Origin: Emiliania huxleyi CCMP1516
Lineage: Eukaryota; Haptophyta; Isochrysidales; Noelaerhabdaceae
Direction: 5' to 3'
DNA length: 64,000 nt
Assembly: GCF_000372725.1 (NCBI RefSeq)
Contig: NW_005199770.1
Span: 924,476-988,475 of the forward strand
The notes beneath the pieces are model-generated. The model did no database searches and was not told the origin of the DNA. It worked only from the letters and a program-made list of their open reading frames with translations. Below are positions 30,570 through 40,066 of this stretch, in pieces; position 1 is the stretch's first letter; each line of letters begins with the position of its first letter. The position numbers were made by a program, and so were the translations under genes.

Positions 30570-31406
30570 TTAGCTGGGACGGCAACCATACGGCGCGCAT
30601 CGGCTTGCTGCCGCGCGGCAGTCAGGAGACACCACGCCGCCGCCCCGCACCTCCGAGGGTCCTTGCGGTGATGGGCCTACGCCGCCCTCGCAGGACCCTG
30701 CCGACTTGCGATGGTTCGACGCCAAAGAGCCCTTGGCAAACGTGCATCCGCTGCATGCGTGGGACGAGCCAAATGGAGACGTGGTCCTTTGGATGCCGCT
30801 CGGCTTTGCCACGTCCGAGCGCTCAATTGAACAGGCCCGGTAGGGCTCAGGGGTTCGCATCGATAGTGCCTCTCTCACCACGTCGACCGTTGCCTTCAGG
30901 TCATCAACGGCTGCTGCGACCACTACAAGATGTCTGAGGTGCGTGTCAGCCCCTCGAGCGGCGCCGTGACCTACACCGTGATTGACCACACCTTGCACTC
31001 CGAGTTTTCGCGCATTCGAGATGACTTGACCGGCCAGGCAGGGGTACGTTTCGGCTACACTGGGTTCATGGAGGACGGCATCGACTTCAATTTCAAGGGC
31101 CTGGCCAAGTGGGACATGGAGGCGAAGAAGCTGGCGGCCAAGATTCGCTACCCGAACGGCGTCGTCGGCGGAGAGCCCGTCTTCATCCCCCACGGCGGGC
31201 TAGGCTCGGACGATGGCTATGTCGCCACGATTCTCGTCGACGACCAGCGGCGCGCCGAGTTGGCGCTCTACGATGCAAAGACCTTTGCACGCACGCCTGC
31301 GGTGCGAATGAAGCTGCCGGTGAGGGTGCCGCACGGTTTCCACGGCACCTGGATTGACGAGAAGGCTCTGCAGCAACACGTGAGCCTCACAAAGGTGCGG
31401 AAGTGA
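30570..31406 (+). pseudogene. 5'-truncated carotenoid cleavage dioxygenase
   Basis: Only the C-terminal about 230 residues of a carotenoid oxygenase are present: SWDGNHTARIGLLPRGSQ (to 30625), DPADLRWFDAKEP...HPLHAWDEPNGDVVLWM (30694-30834), and 30900-31406 ending GGEPVFIPHGGL...PVRVPHGFHGTW. The last two blocks hold iron-ligand histidines. Introns 30626-30693 (GA-AG) and 30835-30899 (GC-AG) are intact and the frame is clean. The first about 300 residues, with two more ligands, are absent: the preceding gene ends 32 bases upstream. Either a remnant after deletion, a mis-assembly, or an unusual short gene. Confidence 0.7.
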
Positions 31407-31611
31407 CAGAGAGTGAGAGAGTGAGAGAGGAGGAGGCGGAGGACGGATGGGGGCAGCTCTTGAGAGAAGAGGGGGGCTTGCGGCGCGGCTGCTCGCTAGG
31501 CGGCGCGCGTTCACTGTGCGCGGCATCTTGGAGCAAGTGGCTTGGCCCTCGCTTAGCTTCCTAATCCTTAAATTCTTTTCTCACACGAGTTTGGCCGGAA
31601 AATTCTTTTCT

Positions 31612-31698
31612 GGTGTACCTGTGTTAGTGCCAGTGCGCGCCAGTCCCGTGCGAGGGAGTTCGCAAGTAAAATTCTTTTCTGAGGTGTACCTGTGTTAG
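31612..31698 (+). repeat. Dispersed repeat fragments
   Basis: 31612-31651 repeats 1734-1773 (GGTGTACCTGTGTTAGTGCC and flank), and 31683-31698 is a second partial unit. AATTCTTTTCT recurs four times between 31572 and 31720 and also appears at 2113. This uninterrupted copy reveals the SINE insertion at 1781-2080. Confidence 0.65.
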
Positions 31699-31824
31699 GA
31701 GCGGCAACATTCTTTTCTGACGTCAACGACAACCTCGGCGAGGAGAGGCCCCGCCCACCAATTCGAGTTCGGGGGCTCGCTTAGCGAGACCTAGAGTGCT
31801 TCTGGAGCGAGCCGATACGCAATC

Positions 31825-32640
31825 ATGCGGGTCGGTGACGTCGCGAACGTCGTCATGCTAGCCAACACGCTTGGCTTCGTGGCCTATGTCATCAACGACA
31901 GCCTCGGCAACGTCCCAGAGGCATGGTCCACCAGTCCTTCCTTTAAGCGCGCCGGGTTTTGTGTCGCGAACGAGGAGGCGCCGCTCGCGTCATCGCACAT
32001 GCTGTGCTTCTACGTTGACAGCGCGACAGCCCTCGCACTTATACTTCTCGGAATGCGGTATGGTGGCGTGGCGGGCATCAAGGGATCGACCGTCCTAACA
32101 GCCGCTCCCGGCATCTTTGGTCACGGCCTCGCCCACCTCAGCATTTGGGCTGGCAAGATTCCGACAGAGGGCGAGGCGCTCGTTGTCGATCGCACCACTT
32201 CCTTGTCGCCGCTCTCGCTCGCGCCGCGCATCTTTGGCCTCTGGGCCTTCTTCTTTGCGATCCTCCGCTCGCTCCCCTCCATCTCCGATCGGGCCGCGGC
32301 GGCGCACGCGGCCATCCACGGCCCCGTCCTCACGCTCTTTGTGCCCGCCCGGCTCGGCTTCACCTACGTACAAACCGCGCTCCTCGCAGTGGCTGCCGCC
32401 CACGAGCTGCTGCGCCGCGACAAGGACTTTTACTATGACGTCGCGGCGGTCGCCATCAACCTGCCGGTCGGTTTCGTCGCCTGGCTCGAGGCGGTCGCTT
32501 GCGACAGCTTCTTGGGCCAGAGCGCGGTGACGTACAAGGCGGCGGGAGGGCACGTGCTCTACGATGGCACCATCTGCCTCTCCATGTTTGTGTACTACGC
32601 CGTCGTGCTCTCGTCTCAGCCGCGTGCGAAACAGAGCTAG
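31825..32640 (+). CDS. Multispan membrane protein of unknown function
   Basis: Single exon, 271 residues from ATG 31825. Six or seven hydrophobic segments are visible (VVMLANTLGFVAYVI, ATALALILLGM, VLTAAPGIFGHGLAHL, FGLWAFFFAILRSL, YVQTALLAVAAAHELL, VAAVAINLPVGFVAWL, TICLSMFVYYAVVLS). HGLAHLSIWAG and HAAIHGP place histidines in or near membrane segments. No family recognised. Intronless. Confidence 0.6.
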   Translation: MRVGDVANVVMLANTLGFVAYVINDSLGNVPEAWSTSPSFKRAGFCVANEEAPLASSHMLCFYVDSATALALILLGMRYGGVAGIKGSTVLTAAPGIFGHGLAHLSIWAGKIPTEGEALVVDRTTSLSPLSLAPRIFGLWAFFFAILRSLPSISDRAAAAHAAIHGPVLTLFVPARLGFTYVQTALLAVAAAHELLRRDKDFYYDVAAVAINLPVGFVAWLEAVACDSFLGQSAVTYKAAGGHVLYDGTICLSMFVYYAVVLSSQPRAKQS

Positions 32641-32976
32641 TCTGCGCTGCCCCCTCTGTAGTCTGTATCGATCTGTAGAGGCCTTTCCCGTACGGTCCTG
32701 ATTCGTGGCAGCTCCGCCGCTATGTATGCGTCAGCTATAGAGAGCGAGAGTGGCGTGCCCTTCTGTTGTCGTTTTGCAGCTGTGCACGACATGTCACATT
32801 CAACGTAGTGTACTACAGAAATAGCGCTGAGTTTCTCATTCATGATTCAAATTTACACGACGGCGCTCGCGCGCTCCGTCGGTCCTCCGTCATTTTTGCT
32901 CCTCGCGTATCGACACACGCGCGCAACTGCGAGATGAAATCATCGCGCGCGCGATCCCACCGAGCAATGCTCCTTC
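32641..32976. other. Convergent intergenic spacer
   Basis: Spacer between the ends of the multispan protein gene and the retinol-dehydrogenase-like gene. No coding or repeat signal seen. Confidence 0.4.
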
Positions 32977-33958
32977 TTACCGCAGCACGGCGTCCACCAC
33001 CACGTCTGGCACGACCTGCAGCAGGCGGCACGCGATCGCGACGGGGAGGCCCTTCAGCTTCACCGCCACGCTGCCAACGTGGTAGCGAGCGAGCGGGGAG
33101 GGGGAGGTGATTGCGTCGCGCACGGCCTCAACCACAGGAGTTAGATCCTTCTTAGCACCGGGTAGAGGGTTCAGCTTCGTCGAGAAGTCTCCTGGCTTGA
33201 CGAGGCTGACGGAGATGCCCGCGCCACGGAGGGCGCGCCGCCACACATCAGTGAGGCCCTCAACGGCGTGCTTCGAGGCGATGTAAGGGGCAAAGGGAGG
33301 GATCCCTGGCGCGAAGCTCCCAAAGTACGACCCGATGTTGACCACGCGCCCGGACGCCACCTTGAGCAGCGGCAGGAACGCCTCGGTCACCTGCACCATT
33401 CCCATCACATTTGTATTGAACACGCGCTCATAGTGCTCAGCGCCAACCACCTCAGTCTTGAGGTGGCGCGTGCGATCCATGCCGGTCAACCCCGCATTAT
33501 TCACCACCGCGCACAGGCGGCGACCCTCCGCCCGCAGCTCGCTGCCGATCCGGTCGACTGCTGCAGTGACATCCTCGGGCCGGCTCACGTCCAGCACAAC
33601 CGGCCGGATCACACCGCCAGCAGCGAGGGCGTCGGCGTCATCCTGTTTGCGGACGGTGCCGTAAACGATAAATCCGAGCCTATGGTTGCGTCATGCAGCG
33701 TAATTAACGGCTTTGAGCCTTGGAGGGGCGGGATGCACCGCACCCCGCAAGGTCATTGCCAAACGCTGCGCCAAACCCTCCGCTCACGCCGGTGATGAGC
33801 ACGGCGCAGGTTGTCGGGTCCGGCACGCTAAACTTGGGGTGCAAGAAGCGGAGGCGCGAGCTCAGGAGGAGTGCGACAGGAATGGCAGCGAGGGCGGACA
33901 CCGGGTGCATCTCTTCCGGCCCGGCGCGAACGAAAGGCCCGACCCGCGCGCGATACAT
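32977..33958 (-). CDS. SDR9C/retinol-dehydrogenase-like short-chain dehydrogenase, two exons
   Basis: Exons 33958-33744 and 33679-32977; 305 residues. An N-terminal membrane anchor (ALAAIPVALLLSSRL) precedes the Rossmann motif TGVSGGFG; splicing across a 64-nt GT-AG intron gives NDLAGLGFIVYGTVRKQDD, typical of the retinol/17-beta-hydroxysteroid SDR9C group. NNAG, SGRVVNIGSYFG and the catalytic pair PYIASKHAVEG (YxxxK) are all intact, followed by SVSLVKPGDF. It likely oxidises or reduces a lipid alcohol (retinoid, apocarotenoid or sterol) at the ER. It lies 1.5 kb from the carotenoid oxygenase remnant. Confidence 0.85.
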
Positions 33959-34300
33959 CAAGGGAGGAGTGGAGTATCGTCACTCGCCATCAAGGGGGGG
34001 GGGGGGTCTTGGGTTCTTGTTCCTTCCTGACCGAGCATCCGCCGGCGGTCGGTCGGAAGCACTGCGTGCGTGGGCAGTGGGGGAAGCTGTGCTGGGTGGG
34101 GGGGTCATCATGCCCTACCTCCGCCTTCTTTTTTGCCGCCTGGGATGAACTCGAATGAACGAGGCAAGGAAGAGAGAGAGGGGGGAAATAAATAAATAAA
34201 AAGGACAACACCAAGACACGAATTCTTTTTACATGTTCGCCAGAGCACAGCCGCCTCCAACGCTGGTTCTACTGTCGCTGGCTTAGCCCCAGCGTTAGCG
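33959..34300. other. Divergent intergenic region with (AAAT)n
   Basis: Between the SDR and the SbmA-like gene, transcribed away from each other. Contains a G10 run (33997-34006), GAGA tracts and (AAAT)3 at 34187-34200, similar to the tail of the SINE-like copy at 1781 but without its body. No gene. Confidence 0.4.
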
Positions 34301-36537
34301 ATGCTGCGCGAGTTTTTCTTCGCCGGGTCCCGCCTCGACATAATCTTCGCCTGGGCCGGTATCGTCGTCATCATCGGCCAGTCCGTCTTCTCTGCGTGCG
34401 CTTTCCTGCCTCGAGCGCATCTCACGCTCGGCCGGCGGCCACCCACCACGTCCGCTGCTGCTCCTCCCTCAGGTACATCAAGTTTGCGATCAACGGGTGG
34501 TACACGTCCTTCTACGACCTGCTGCAGACTTCGGGCGCCATGCTCTGCAGCAACGTCACCGCTCTGGTTGACGAGGCGGAGGAGGCAAAGCTGACCGAGT
34601 CGCGTCAGAAGGTCTGGCTTGGGCTGGTCGAGTTTCTGCGGATCGTTGGCCCGTACGCCATCTTCTCGCCAGCCGCGCGCTGGCTGCGCTCGCACTGGGC
34701 GCTCCGTTGGCGCATGTGCCTCATGCGCTCCTACATGGCCGGCTGGGACCCGAATGTCGCGCCGGTCGAGGGTGCGAGCCAACGGCTTCACGAGGACACG
34801 CGGATGTTCTCGAAGGGGATCGAAACGTGCGCTCCGCGCCTCTCCCGATCTCCGGCTCGCACGCCTGGCCATCCAGCGCCTCCGACCCGCGCCTTCCCGC
34901 AGGTACCTCTCTGTATTCCTCAACTCGTTTTGCACGCTCTTCGCCTTCACGCCTATCCTGATGGACCTGGGCACGAAAATCGCGCCGCCGGCGTGGCCGT
35001 CCTTCGCGTGGCTGCACGCGTTCGGACACGGCTGGATGTTCGCCAGCGCCGCCCTCGCCGCCGCAGTCGGGCTCGGCGTCGCCATGCTCGCCGGCAGCAA
35101 GCTGGTCGGGCTCGAGGTGCACACCTCCCAGACCTCTCCCCACATCTCCCCACATCTCCCCACTGTCTCGCCGGCAGCAAGCTGGTCGGGCTCGAGGTGC
35201 ACACCTCCCAGACCTCTCCCCACATCTCCCCACATCTCCCCACTGTCTCGCCGGCAGAGTCCTGGTCGAGGTTGCTATCGTAGACGGCCCGGCCTCGGCC
35301 TGCAGGGGACGGGAAGGGCGGTCGCGTCACCGCGGCGTGGCGTGCGAGCAGGTTGCCAACCAGCGGGTCGAGGCGGAGCTGCGACGCGACTTGGTCATCC
35401 TCGAGGCGGTGCGCGGACTGCGCGGGAGAAGAGGGCAGGGGGAGGGGAGGGGGCTCAACACCTCTGGCCACCTCCCTTGCCCGCTCTCGCCCTCCCCTTC
35501 CTCTCCACTCGCCCACTCGCCACTCCGCTCCGCCTCTCCCACCCCTCCCCTCGCCCTTCCCTCTCGGACCGCGGCCGCGTGCGCCGCAGGACCCTGGCTC
35601 CATCTCCGACTCGCCCGCCGCCCTCGCGCCCTCAAAGTCGCAGCCGCAGTCCGCAGACCCGAGCCCGCTCCGGCTGCGCTCCGGCACCCTCCGCTCCACC
35701 ACCCGACTGCTGCCGCCCGCGCCGCACTTCGAGCGCATCTGGCACTCGCTCAACGCGAACTACTCCTCCCTCTACTCCAACTTCTTCCTCCTCAACCTCT
35801 GGCTCGACTGCTTCGACCAGGCGCGAGACCACCCTAGCCCACCCCCTGGCCCCTCCCCCTCCCCCTCACCACCGTCACCACCGTCACCACTGTCACCGTC
35901 ACCCCCCTCCTCCTCCCCGTTTCCGCCGCCAGGCGATGGTCCTCGCGCCCTACATCCTCGTCGCGCCCCGCCTCTTCGCCGACCAGTGCTCGGAGCGGAT
36001 CACGCTCGGCACGCTCGTCCAGACCTCAAACTCCTTCGACAAGGTCTTCGCATCCCTCTCTGTCATCTCCGAGAACTGGTGCGCGACACTTCCGAGACGC
36101 GTCCCACACCGCCACGGCCGCCGCGCGCCCGCGTGTGCCAGAGGGCCGCGACGAGTGCGCGCACGCACCTCTCTAGACGCTCTGTCGCGCCGATGCCGCC
36201 GTGGGCTCCATCCCCGGCCCTGCCTCCTGCCGTCTGCCTGCTGACGCCCGCCCGCCCGCTCGCCAGGGGCGGCATCAACGAGTGGCGCTCCACCCTCGTG
36301 CGGCTGAGGCAGCTCGAGGGCGGGGCGAGGCTGGAGCGATGCCGTCCTCACACCCCGACTCTGGCGCACCCGCACTCTAGGCAATTCGAGGAGGGGCAGA
36401 GGCTGAGCGCCACCGCGAGCAGCAGCCGCGCCGCCGTGAGCAGCGGGAGCGGCACGCCGATCAGCGACGGCCAAGAGGCGGGGGAGGGGATGCCGATGCT
36501 GCCCTTTGGCTCGTCGCTCGCCAGCGACCGCGGCTGA
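34301..36537 (+). CDS. SbmA/BacA-family transporter homologue, seven exons
   Basis: Exons 34301-34395, 34473-34826, 34903-35116, 35352-35408, 35590-35820, 35933-36078, 36267-36537; 455 residues (E. coli SbmA is about 400). Family blocks in order: INGWYTSFYDLLQ, LRWRMCLMRSYMAGW, VEGASQRLHEDTRMFS, GSKLVGLE joined to VANQRVEAELRRDLVILE, HFERIWHSLNANYSSLYSNFF, LVAPRLFADQCSERITLG, FDKVFASLSVISENW, INEWRSTLVRLRQLE. There is no ATP-binding domain, as in SbmA/BacA and unlike ABCD proteins. Bacterial members import peptides or very-long-chain/B12-type cargo using the proton gradient. Introns: GT,GT,GT,GT,GC,GT. The Ser-rich C-terminus may be cytosolic. ATG 34301 may be preceded by another exon. Confidence 0.85.
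35087..35257 (+). repeat. 80-bp tandem duplication across an exon-intron border
   Basis: Period 80: copies 35087-35166 and 35167-35246 plus a partial third. Each copy contains the end of SbmA-like exon 3 (GGCAGCAAGCTGGTCGGGCT CGAG) and its GTGCAC donor, then two ACATCTCCCC units. The second and third copies lie inside the intron. Confidence 0.9.
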
Positions 36538-37141
36538 AGGGGCGCTCGGCGGCCATCACTCTGCACACCACAAGAGGCGAGTTCGATTTTGGATGGTGGG
36601 TCTTTTGTAGTGTGCCGCGAGGCTCGTGGAGAGCCCCGTGGGGATTGGGCCGATGGGCGATGGCGTTGCGTTGTATTATTAGTGGAGAGAGAAGTTTACG
36701 TTACCCTGGCCCTCCTTGCGAACCTTGCCTGATGCCTCCGGCTCCGCGCTCCCGGCCGTCGGGCGCGCTCGGGTTTTTCTTTTTGGGCCATAGACGGCTT
36801 TATCTCAACCCTTTTCCTGGCTCACAAGCTAAAGATGTTCACGGACCCTCTCCGCATGGGGAGCCCCGAGTACTCTTAAGGCTTAAGCTGTACCTCGTCT
36901 AGGGACTAGGCTGGGGGTGGCTTTTATCTTCAATCTTGCATGCTTCTAGGGCTTTTTAGCTGCAGGGCCTGGTATCGGAAGGTGCAACGTCAGCACGAAT
37001 CTAACTAACGTGCATTTCACACCCGCATTTTCGGACAAAGGAGCGCGAACCATTTCGGAAATTTCTGAATTTGTTCGGAAGGACTCGGGCGAAGACCCGG
37101 GCGAAGGCCAGCTGGGCGCACGCGTCCTCGAATATACACAC
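36538..37141. other. Intergenic region
   Basis: No gene seen. 36780-36810 contains a stretch ending CCTTTTCCTGGCT also present at 21886. 37020-37075 (GGACAAAGGAGCGCGAACC, TTTCGGAAATTTCTGAATTT) is AT-richer and may be the promoter of the next gene. Confidence 0.35.
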
Positions 37142-37987
37142 ATGATCGCGCCCCCTGCCGACGCCTTCGCGCTGACCATCGCTGCGCTGCAGTGCATGAA
37201 CCTGCTCGCCTTCGCAAACGAGAAGAAGAGCCCCACGCCGTACTCCAAGTTCGCGCACGATGACGCCAAGGCCAAGATCCCAAGCCGTTGGGGCATGCTG
37301 CTGATCTACGGCCCTGCCTTCGCCGCTGCTCTCTACTGCGCTGCGACCGCGCCCCAGCTGAACGGTCGCGAGTTGCTCGTGGCCTCTTTGCTCGCTCTCC
37401 ACTTTGGAAAACGCGTCGCCGAGGTGCTCGGTCTGCACAAGTACTCCGGGAGCGTTCAGGCCGCCGCCTCAGGCTTCATCGGCTTCTTCTACGCGCTCGT
37501 CGTGCTGCTGATCTGTTCGCAGCAGCACAAGGTGCCGGCCAGTCTCTACGCGCAGCGCCCTTCCTCCACGAGCCTCGCACTCGGGCTCTGTCTCTTTGCT
37601 CTCGGCGAGGCCGGAAACCTCTACCATCATGCGCTACTCGCCCGGCTGCGCAACCCGCGCGAGCAGGTCCACACCGCCGCGGCGGTCTCTGCAACGCCGA
37701 GCACGGCGGATGCGCTTGCTGCGCCGCCAGCTGCGCCGCCGGCTCGCCAGTATACCCTTCCTCGCGGCGGCATGTTCGAGCTGGTGACAATGCCGCACTA
37801 CTTCTTCGAACTGGTCGCGTGGCTGGGCATCGCCCTCGTCGCGCAGCAGGCCAACGCGCTGCTCGTGTTTGCGGGGATGGTCTCCTACCTCTCGGGCCGG
37901 GCCGTTGCCACCACGCAATGGTACATGGGCAAGTTTGGAAAATCTTGGCCGGCGAGCCGCCGCCACATCGTGCCGTTTCTCTTCTGA
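37142..37987 (+). CDS. Steroid 5-alpha-reductase / enoyl-CoA reductase-like membrane protein
   Basis: Single exon, 281 residues from ATG 37142 (an upstream in-frame GTG is not used). About six membrane helices. The C-terminal third is diagnostic: LPRGGMFELVTMPHYFFELVAWLGIAL followed by YMGKF...WPASRRHIVPFLF, the NADPH-binding region and end of the SRD5A/TSC13/polyprenol-reductase family. HFGKRVAEVLGLHKYSGSV matches the central conserved helix. It should reduce an enone or trans-enoyl thioester in the ER. An Ala/Pro linker (VSATPSTADALAAPP) precedes the C-terminal domain. Confidence 0.8.
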   Translation: MIAPPADAFALTIAALQCMNLLAFANEKKSPTPYSKFAHDDAKAKIPSRWGMLLIYGPAFAAALYCAATAPQLNGRELLVASLLALHFGKRVAEVLGLHKYSGSVQAAASGFIGFFYALVVLLICSQQHKVPASLYAQRPSSTSLALGLCLFALGEAGNLYHHALLARLRNPREQVHTAAAVSATPSTADALAAPPAAPPARQYTLPRGGMFELVTMPHYFFELVAWLGIALVAQQANALLVFAGMVSYLSGRAVATTQWYMGKFGKSWPASRRHIVPFLF

Positions 37988-38241
37988 GAGTCTCGTGTTG
38001 CTGAGAGATGCGAGGGTGTGTGGCGTAAGGTCCAACGAGTCTAACGTACTATAGCGGCGACACAGCTCTCGCTCACATCCATCGCTGTCGCACTGCTTTG
38101 ACCGGGCTACGGCTTTAGCCTTTACACGAGACCGTGCGCGTGGGCGGGCGCGCGGGCCCGAGAGCGCCGCGAGAGAGCGCGCGAGAGCCGAGACACAGAC
38201 ACCGTCGAGAGTGGGGCGAGCATGTGGGGCGCGGCTCACGG

Positions 38242-39309
38242 TCACGCAGCGCCAGCGCCAGCGCCGGCGGCGGCGGCGGCGGCGGCGACGGCGGCGGCAG
38301 CGGCGGCGGAGCCCGTCTTCACGCTCCTCTCGCTCAGCTCCATCCCGGCGCCCACGGGGATGGTCCCCCCAAAGCCGTGGGGCCAGCCCGCCTTCTCCCC
38401 GCCCAGAAAGTCGGGGATTTCGGCGATGTCGACCGTCTTTTGCATCTCGGCGAGGTGGTCGACGGACCGACCCAGGATGGACACCTTGTCCACGGTCTCC
38501 GTCGCCAGGAGTGGCTTGAGGAGCTTCCACGCGGCCGTGAAGACCAACGGCGCCCGGATGACGAGGCAGGTGTACAGCCGCTCTGGCATGTTGTCGTCCT
38601 GCGTCTTGACGTGCCTGGCGAAGGGCTTGAGGTTCGCGATGAGCCTCACCCAGGAGACGTCCTGCATGTCGAAGACGACGTTCGCGTGCAGGAGGTGCCT
38701 GCCCCGCTCGAGGGACACGTCCTCGATGCTCCGCACCGTCTTGTGAATAAGGTAGAGCGAGCCGCGCTCGTAGGCCTCGAAGCCGATCTCGCGCACCTGC
38801 GGTGAGTGAGGGACGGGGCGAGGGATCGGCGAGCAGTGCAGCTGTGCGGGGGGAGGGAGGGGGGGGGGGGGGACTCCCTTGATGTCGACATCCGGGAGGG
38901 AGTAGAAGACGGGGGCGCCGCGCTTGTCCGTCCCGAAGGTGCCTATCGGCATGTACTTTTGGAAGACCCGCCCGACGTGGCTCTCGCTGTCGACGTTTTC
39001 CCACTGCCGCATCTGTCGCGGCAGGTCATAGGAGCGGTACCAGCACAGCATCTCGACAAACATCTTGGTCGCCCGCTTGTATTTCCACCGCTTGGCGCGC
39101 CCAAAGCGCACGAGGCTGGACTTGCCAAAGAGCGGGAATAGGTCCTCGGGCACCTCGTCTGCTGAGGTGATGCCCAGCGCACCGTACACGTGCTGACGCA
39201 GCGTCTCAATCTTGGCGAGCTCCTCCTCGTCCGTCTCGTCTGGGTCGAGCGTGTTTAGCCGCTGCTGCCGCTCCAAGTCGTAGTCCGCCGCAATCGGTGG
39301 CGGCAGCAT
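38242..39309 (-). CDS. Sec14-like CRAL-TRIO lipid-transfer protein, two exons
   Basis: Exons 39309-38875 and 38796-38242; 329 residues from the first ATG. The frame is open to 39465 but begins with GTG after a stop, so either ATG 39309 is used or an upstream exon is missing. CRAL-TRIO-N: RFGRAKRWKYKRATKMFVEMLCWYR; lipid-binding domain: YERGSLYLIHKTVRSIEDV, VVFDMQDVSWVRL, YTCLVIRAPLVFTAAWKLLKPLL, VDIAEIPDFLGGEKAG. The 78-nt GT-AG intron keeps the frame and would add a Pro-rich insert if retained. The C-terminus is poly-Ala. It exchanges phosphatidylinositol or another lipid between membranes. Confidence 0.8.
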   Translation of the reverse strand: MLPPPIAADYDLERQQRLNTLDPDETDEEELAKIETLRQHVYGALGITSADEVPEDLFPLFGKSSLVRFGRAKRWKYKRATKMFVEMLCWYRSYDLPRQMRQWENVDSESHVGRVFQKYMPIGTFGTDKRGAPVFYSLPDVDIKGVPPPPLPPPAQLHCSPIPRPVPHSPQVREIGFEAYERGSLYLIHKTVRSIEDVSLERGRHLLHANVVFDMQDVSWVRLIANLKPFARHVKTQDDNMPERLYTCLVIRAPLVFTAAWKLLKPLLATETVDKVSILGRSVDHLAEMQKTVDIAEIPDFLGGEKAGWPHGFGGTIPVGAGMELSERSVKTGSAAAAAAVAAAAAAAGAGAGAA

Positions 39310-39679
39310 GTTGAGGGCGGGCGAGACGAGTGTGCCCGGAGAGCCACAGTCGCCTCCGCCAGTGTCCACAGAGTCCTTAGAGCCAGCGTATGACTCGCCG
39401 CCCAGTGAGCCACAGTCGCCGAAGCCAGTCGACTCCGCCTTGCCAGCGTCGACGTCGTCGTCCACGGATTTTAGAAAACCAACAAGAAATCACGACTCTT
39501 ACAGTGATTTGGGCTCGGCAGCTTGTCAGCGTCGTCGTGACGGAGGCGGTGTCACGATCCAAGGCGGATTGGATCGGGGATTGGATCGCATCGCCCGTCT
39601 GCGGCTTGTCGGAGGTGGTTTACATATCATGAGCGTGTCTGAAAACGGGCTGTCTCGATGTTCGAGATATCCTTGGCCG

Positions 39680-39850
39680 CGATTTGTGCGTGTGTGTGCG
39701 TGTGCGTGCGTGCGTGTGTGCGTGTTGTTTCTGTGTGTGTGTGTGGTGTGTGTGTGTGTGTTACTGTGTAACACTCGGTAACTGTGTATGTGTGTGTGTG
39801 CTCGAGTGCGTGACTGTGTGTGCGGTGTGTGCGTGTGTGTGACCACCGGC
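39680..39850 (+). repeat. TG/CA microsatellite
   Basis: Long imperfect (TG)n runs (GTGTGTGCGTGTGCGTGCGTG and similar) with interspersed ACTGTGTA units between the Sec14-like gene and the M3 peptidase gene. Confidence 0.85.
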
Positions 39851-40066
39851 CTGAGAGTGAGACGGCAACATAAGTTATCATGGTTAATCATGCTCGGCGC
39901 CGCGACGTGACACGCGCCGCACGCTGTGATCTCTCTCTGCACACGCGCTGAGTACACGACCGCAGATCGGCGCAAGCCCTCTGGCGAAAGGGATCGCAAT
40001 TTCAACGTAGAGCCGTCCCCAATGCCAAGCTCGCGGGACCACCGGCCGCCGGAGGAGCCCCAGCGA

